From Dehalococcoidia bacterium (GTDB taxonomy: Bacteria; Chloroflexota; Dehalococcoidia; Lucifugimonadales; UBA3495): 37,691 bases of DNA. How positions within the stretch are numbered: the first letter of the stretch is position 1; each line of letters begins with the position of its first letter. This document shows, one piece after another, positions 34,488 to 37,691 of this stretch. The notes under the pieces are model-generated. The model ran no database searches and was not told the origin of the DNA. It saw only the letters and a list, made by a program, of their open reading frames with translations. The position numbers were made by a program, and so were the translations under genes. Location: positions 1-37,691 of the forward strand of contig SHYG01000015.1 of NCBI GenBank assembly GCA_009692925.1. The letters are read 5' to 3'.

Positions 34488-34982
34488 TCAACGGGCGGCG
34501 TCCCGCATGGCCCGCATAGATTGAATGATTCTGCCGTAGGCGTTGCATCGGCACAGGTTGCCCGCCAGCGCCTGACGTATCTCGTCGTCGCTGGGATGGG
34601 GATTATCGTCCAGCAGCGCCCGGGCGGACATCACAAAACCGGGAGTGCAGTAGCCGCACTGGGCGCCGTCGTTGTCCAAGAAGGCCTGCTGCACGGGGTC
34701 CAGGATGTTGCTCTCTCCCAATCCCTCCACCGTCACCACGGGGCGGTGGCCCACCTGCAGGGCCAGCACCTGGCAGGAATAGACCGGCCGGCTCGCCAGC
34801 AGCACGGTGCAGGCGCCGCACTCGCCCCGGTCGCAGCCGCGCTTGGCGCCGGTGAGGTCCAGCTGCTCCCGCAGCACGTCCAGCAGGCTCCAGTGGTGGC
34901 GCACCGTCAGGCGATGAACTCGGCCGTTGACCTCCAGGGCGATGGTGGCGGTGGTTGCGGCAGCGGGGACGGCATCTGGCAT
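34488..34982 (-). CDS. Molybdenum hydroxylase [2Fe-2S] small subunit
   Basis: GAKRGCDRGECGACTVLLASRPVYSC and QCGYCTPGFVMSARALL...NLCRCNAYGRII. Confidence 0.96.
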   Translation of the reverse strand: MPDAVPAAATTATIALEVNGRVHRLTVRHHWSLLDVLREQLDLTGAKRGCDRGECGACTVLLASRPVYSCQVLALQVGHRPVVTVEGLGESNILDPVQQAFLDNDGAQCGYCTPGFVMSARALLDDNPHPSDDEIRQALAGNLCRCNAYGRIIQSMRAMRDAAR

Positions 34983-35056
34983 GGGGAGACTCTCCGCGGG
35001 CAGGCTGTTGCCGCTATATTAGCTGCGGTGGTGGGATTCGGCAAGGCGTTGAAGGG

Positions 35057-35101
35057 AAATCCCCCCAACCCCCCTTTGTGAAAGGGGGGTTGGGGGGATT
35101 T
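35057..35101. repeat. AAATCCCCCC-family perfect palindrome
   Basis: AAATCCCCCCAACCCCCCTTT-GTG-AAAGGGGGGTTGGGGGGATTT. Confidence 0.93.
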
Positions 35102-35117
35102 TAAGAAGCGCTGATGG

Positions 35118-35879
35118 CTACATCGACGAGATAAACAAATAGCTGGTAATCTGGCGCAACCGGTCGGTGAAGATGACGATGCCCAGGGCGATGAGCAGCA
35201 CCCCCGACACTTGGCTGGTGTACTGAAACAGCCGCCGTTTTGACCGTACGAAGCCCAGGGCGCCCTGGGAAAATAGCCCCATGGCCAGGAAGGGCACCAT
35301 CATGCCGAAAGAGAAGGCCAGCAGCAGGGTAGCTGCCCGCAGGGTGGAGCCGCTGGCGCCGGCCAAGGCCAAAATGCCGCCCAGGATGGGGCCCACGCAG
35401 GGACTCCAGCCCACGGCCAGGGTGGAGCCGACGATAAAGGAGCCCACGTAGCGCACGTTCTGGCCGGGCAGGATTCCGTTGATGCCCCGGGCGCGCTGCA
35501 ATGCCGGGAGCTTCAGCGCCCCCAGGCTGACCAGGCCGAAGGTGATCATCAGCACGCCGCCGATGCGCGACAGCCACATCTGGGAGCCCTCCAGCCCGGA
35601 GGTGAGGGCGCCCACCGCCGCGCCCAGCAGCACGAACACCACGGTGAATCCCAGGACAAAGCAGATGGTGTTAAAGAACAGCGCCAACCGGTGGGGCTTG
35701 GCCTGCACTACCGCCGGGGCGTTGCCCGTCGCGCTGGCGACGCTAGCCACGCTGGCAGTACTGCCGCCGCTAAGCCCAGCCAGATAGGTGAGGAAGATAG
35801 GCACCAGCGCCAGGGTGCAGGGCGACACAAAGGAGAGAAACCCCGCAGCGAAAGACGCCAGCAACGCTAAATCAGCCAT
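35118..35879 (-). CDS. CcdA-type cytochrome c biogenesis/thiol-disulfide transmembrane protein
   Basis: FAAGFLSFVSPCTLALVPIFLTYLAG and STLAVGWSPCVGPILGGILALA (paired PC motifs). Confidence 0.94.
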   Translation of the reverse strand: MADLALLASFAAGFLSFVSPCTLALVPIFLTYLAGLSGGSTASVASVASATGNAPAVVQAKPHRLALFFNTICFVLGFTVVFVLLGAAVGALTSGLEGSQMWLSRIGGVLMITFGLVSLGALKLPALQRARGINGILPGQNVRYVGSFIVGSTLAVGWSPCVGPILGGILALAGASGSTLRAATLLLAFSFGMMVPFLAMGLFSQGALGFVRSKRRLFQYTSQVSGVLLIALGIVIFTDRLRQITSYLFISSM

Positions 35880-35937
35880 GAAACCCAGACCTCCTTACGC
35901 TCCCCAATAGTGCCTCCCGACATATGGAAGACAAGCC

Positions 35938-37188
35938 TTACGGCCCTTCACTGTAGATGCCAAAGGTGAAGGCGAAGAGGCCAAAGTTGTCCGAGGTGGA
36001 GCTCATCTCCAGCCGCTGCCGGGGGAAGTAGCTGGGGTGGTCCACAATCTGGTAAAGGCGGGAGCCAGTTACCATAACGTAGCTCTCGCCATCCGGCCCG
36101 ATGGTCACGTCGCGCCCCTTGTTCGCCTGGGTCAAATACTTGCCGCCCACGGTGACCCGCACTCGATAGGGAGCGTCATCATCGGCGGTGAGCACCGCGT
36201 TAACGCTCTTGGCGGAGTAGACCAGGGCCAGATAATCCGGATATCCCTCTGTCTTCTGCGCGTGGCGCACGCTTTCCGGCCCGATGAACCAAGGCCCCTG
36301 GAAGTAAAGCTGATGGGGCGAAAGCTCCTGGGGTATGACGAAGGCCGCCACCTTGTCGGTATTCTCATAATACGAGTCCCGCTGGCCCACGTAGCCGCCG
36401 CGACCCAGGAAGGAGTCTCCGCGGTTGCGCTCATAGCCGGCGTAGGTCTCGCGGGTAATCTCGCCGTTGCGGGTGGTCAGGTAGACGGGGTCCACCGGCT
36501 GGTCCGACGGCAGGGCCAGGGGGTCGTCAGAGAGGTCGGCCCCCGCCTCCACCAGCAGTTCGCGGATCTTCTTCTCGGTGGCGGCGTACTCCCCCTCGCC
36601 AAAGTGGGTGTACCTCACCACTCCATCCTGGTCCACCAGGTACTTGGCGGGCCAATAGCGGTTGGAATAGTTCTCCCAGGTCGTAAAGTCGTTGTCCAGG
36701 GCTACCGGCCACAGAATGCCGTTGTCGCGGGTGGCCCGCACAACATTGTCCAGGTCCTTCTCAAACTCAAACTCAGGGGTATGCACACCCAGGATTACCA
36801 GGCCATCGTCGGCGTAGCGGGCGTGCCACAGCTTGAGATACGGGAAGGTGCGGATACAGTTGACGCAGGTGTAGGTCCAGAAGTCCACCAGCACCACCTG
36901 ACCGCGCAGTGCCTGGATGGTCAGCGGCTGGCTGTTAATCCAGGCGGAGATACCCTCAACCTGCGCCGCCTGGGGCCCCGAGGCGGGCTTGCGTCCGGAA
37001 CGAGGCGTAGCGAGCGATGGGGCCAGCGGATCGGCGCCTTGGCCTTGGGGGCCGGGGACCACCACCGGAGCGCCGGCGACGTCGGTGCTGGCCTTGCCGG
37101 ATTGCCAGGGCCGCTCAATCGCCAGAATGGTTCCCACAATGACCGCCAGGGCCACGGCCAGGGGCAGATAGGGACGGAGTCGTCGCAT
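35938..37188 (-). CDS. DipZ/TlpA-like thioredoxin-domain protein with C-terminal extension
   Basis: GQVVLVDFWTYTCVNCIRTFPYLKLWHARYADDGLVILGVHTPEFEFEKDLDNV; N-terminal signal anchor. Confidence 0.92.
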   Translation of the reverse strand: MRRLRPYLPLAVALAVIVGTILAIERPWQSGKASTDVAGAPVVVPGPQGQGADPLAPSLATPRSGRKPASGPQAAQVEGISAWINSQPLTIQALRGQVVLVDFWTYTCVNCIRTFPYLKLWHARYADDGLVILGVHTPEFEFEKDLDNVVRATRDNGILWPVALDNDFTTWENYSNRYWPAKYLVDQDGVVRYTHFGEGEYAATEKKIRELLVEAGADLSDDPLALPSDQPVDPVYLTTRNGEITRETYAGYERNRGDSFLGRGGYVGQRDSYYENTDKVAAFVIPQELSPHQLYFQGPWFIGPESVRHAQKTEGYPDYLALVYSAKSVNAVLTADDDAPYRVRVTVGGKYLTQANKGRDVTIGPDGESYVMVTGSRLYQIVDHPSYFPRQRLEMSSTSDNFGLFAFTFGIYSEGP

Positions 37189-37217
37189 TGCCTTCTCCCA
37201 ACAGCGTGTTCGCTTAG

Positions 37218-37316
37218 CAGGATGCTGAAAAACCCCGATTTTGCGAAAAATGGACGGACTCTCAGATACGAAAATTGGGAGGATTTCGGGCCGTCGACCC
37301 CTTTTTCAGCACCCTG
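37218..37316. mobile_element. MITE-like element, 15-bp TIRs (14/15), flanked by TTAG direct repeats
   Basis: TTAG|CAGGATGCTGAAAAA ... TTTTTCAGCACCCTG|TTAG; no transposase inside. Confidence 0.7.
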
Positions 37317-37387
37317 TTAGTAGATAATACGCTGGGCGGGCCTGGTCGGATGCAGAATAGCCGCGCCAGCTACTAACGAGTCTCGAA

Positions 37388-37416
37388 TTGACCTGCGAGT
37401 ACCGGTGTGGGATAAT
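37388..37416 (+). promoter_or_regulatory. Sigma70-type promoter for tmRNA
   Basis: TTGACC (37388-37393), 17-nt spacer, GATAAT (37411-37416), about 10 nt before the tmRNA 5' end. Confidence 0.7.
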
Positions 37417-37426
37417 TATAAGGTAT

Positions 37427-37691
37427 GGGGACGCGTGGGTTCGACAGGAGCGTTCTCTGGCGAATTGCAGGCCGAGGCGGCTACTGAACTCGTTAAACCG
37501 GTGGCAAACAATAAACGGCGATCGTGAATTCGCACTAGCGGCCTAAGGGCTGCTACGTCTGCCCCTTGTCCCTCCCGGAGACGAGGGAGCAGGCGCCATA
37601 AGTCCGGGATGCGGCCGTGCCAACGCCGATAAAGCGCGGTCAAAGAAAAATCGGCTGGCCTTGGGGTGATTCCGCCGGTGGAAGTTCCCTG
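37427..37691 (+). ncRNA. ssrA: tmRNA (SsrA), 3' end beyond the window; deduced tag GDREFALAA
   Basis: 5' GGGGACGCGTGGGTTCGACAGG; tag frame GGC GAT CGT GAA TTC GCA CTA GCG GCC TAA at 37517-37546. Confidence 0.92.

Noticed and set aside
29195-34982. Aerobic carbon monoxide dehydrogenase (form I Cox)
   Set aside because: The large subunit lacks the AYXCSFR active-site motif, having GGSYRALGAPQ instead.
1-37691. CRISPR array
   Set aside because: The repeats are dispersed palindromes without regular spacing or unique spacers, and no cas genes were seen.

Overview
A GC-rich, gene-dense bacterial chromosomal segment of about 37.7 kb. It is probably from Chloroflexota (Dehalococcoidia/SAR202-like). 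That placement is an inference from the accessory CoA/flavin gene content, the rplI-dnaB-dnaD-dnaI order and the tmRNA tag. Housekeeping content: signal peptidase, a dCTP deaminase-like protein, rplI-dnaB-dnaD-helicase loader, TlyA, CinA, RlmN, UPRTase, tRNA-Pro(GGG) and, at the right edge, a truncated tmRNA. Accessory/catabolic content: a MaoC pair, enoyl-CoA hydratase, LLM monooxygenase, flavin reductase, four CaiB/BaiF CoA-transferases, a two-subunit TPP decarboxylase, a dienelactone hydrolase, a dispersed molybdenum hydroxylase (S/M/L), and CcdA plus a DipZ-like thioredoxin. Most notable observations: (i) a helicase loader with two complete AAA+ modules in one chain, overlapping dnaD out of frame by about 98 nt; (ii) at least seven palindromic intergenic repeat families, one inserted in frame inside the FAD-subunit gene, one forming the C-terminus of the Mo-subunit, and one supplying a stop codon; (iii) a 3'-5' exonuclease pseudogene with two homopolymer indels and a nonsense codon; (iv) a probable IS3-type end truncating a PLD-like gene; (v) a 99-bp MITE-like element with a TTAG duplication just upstream of the tmRNA promoter. 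No searches were run. All family assignments come from reading motifs.
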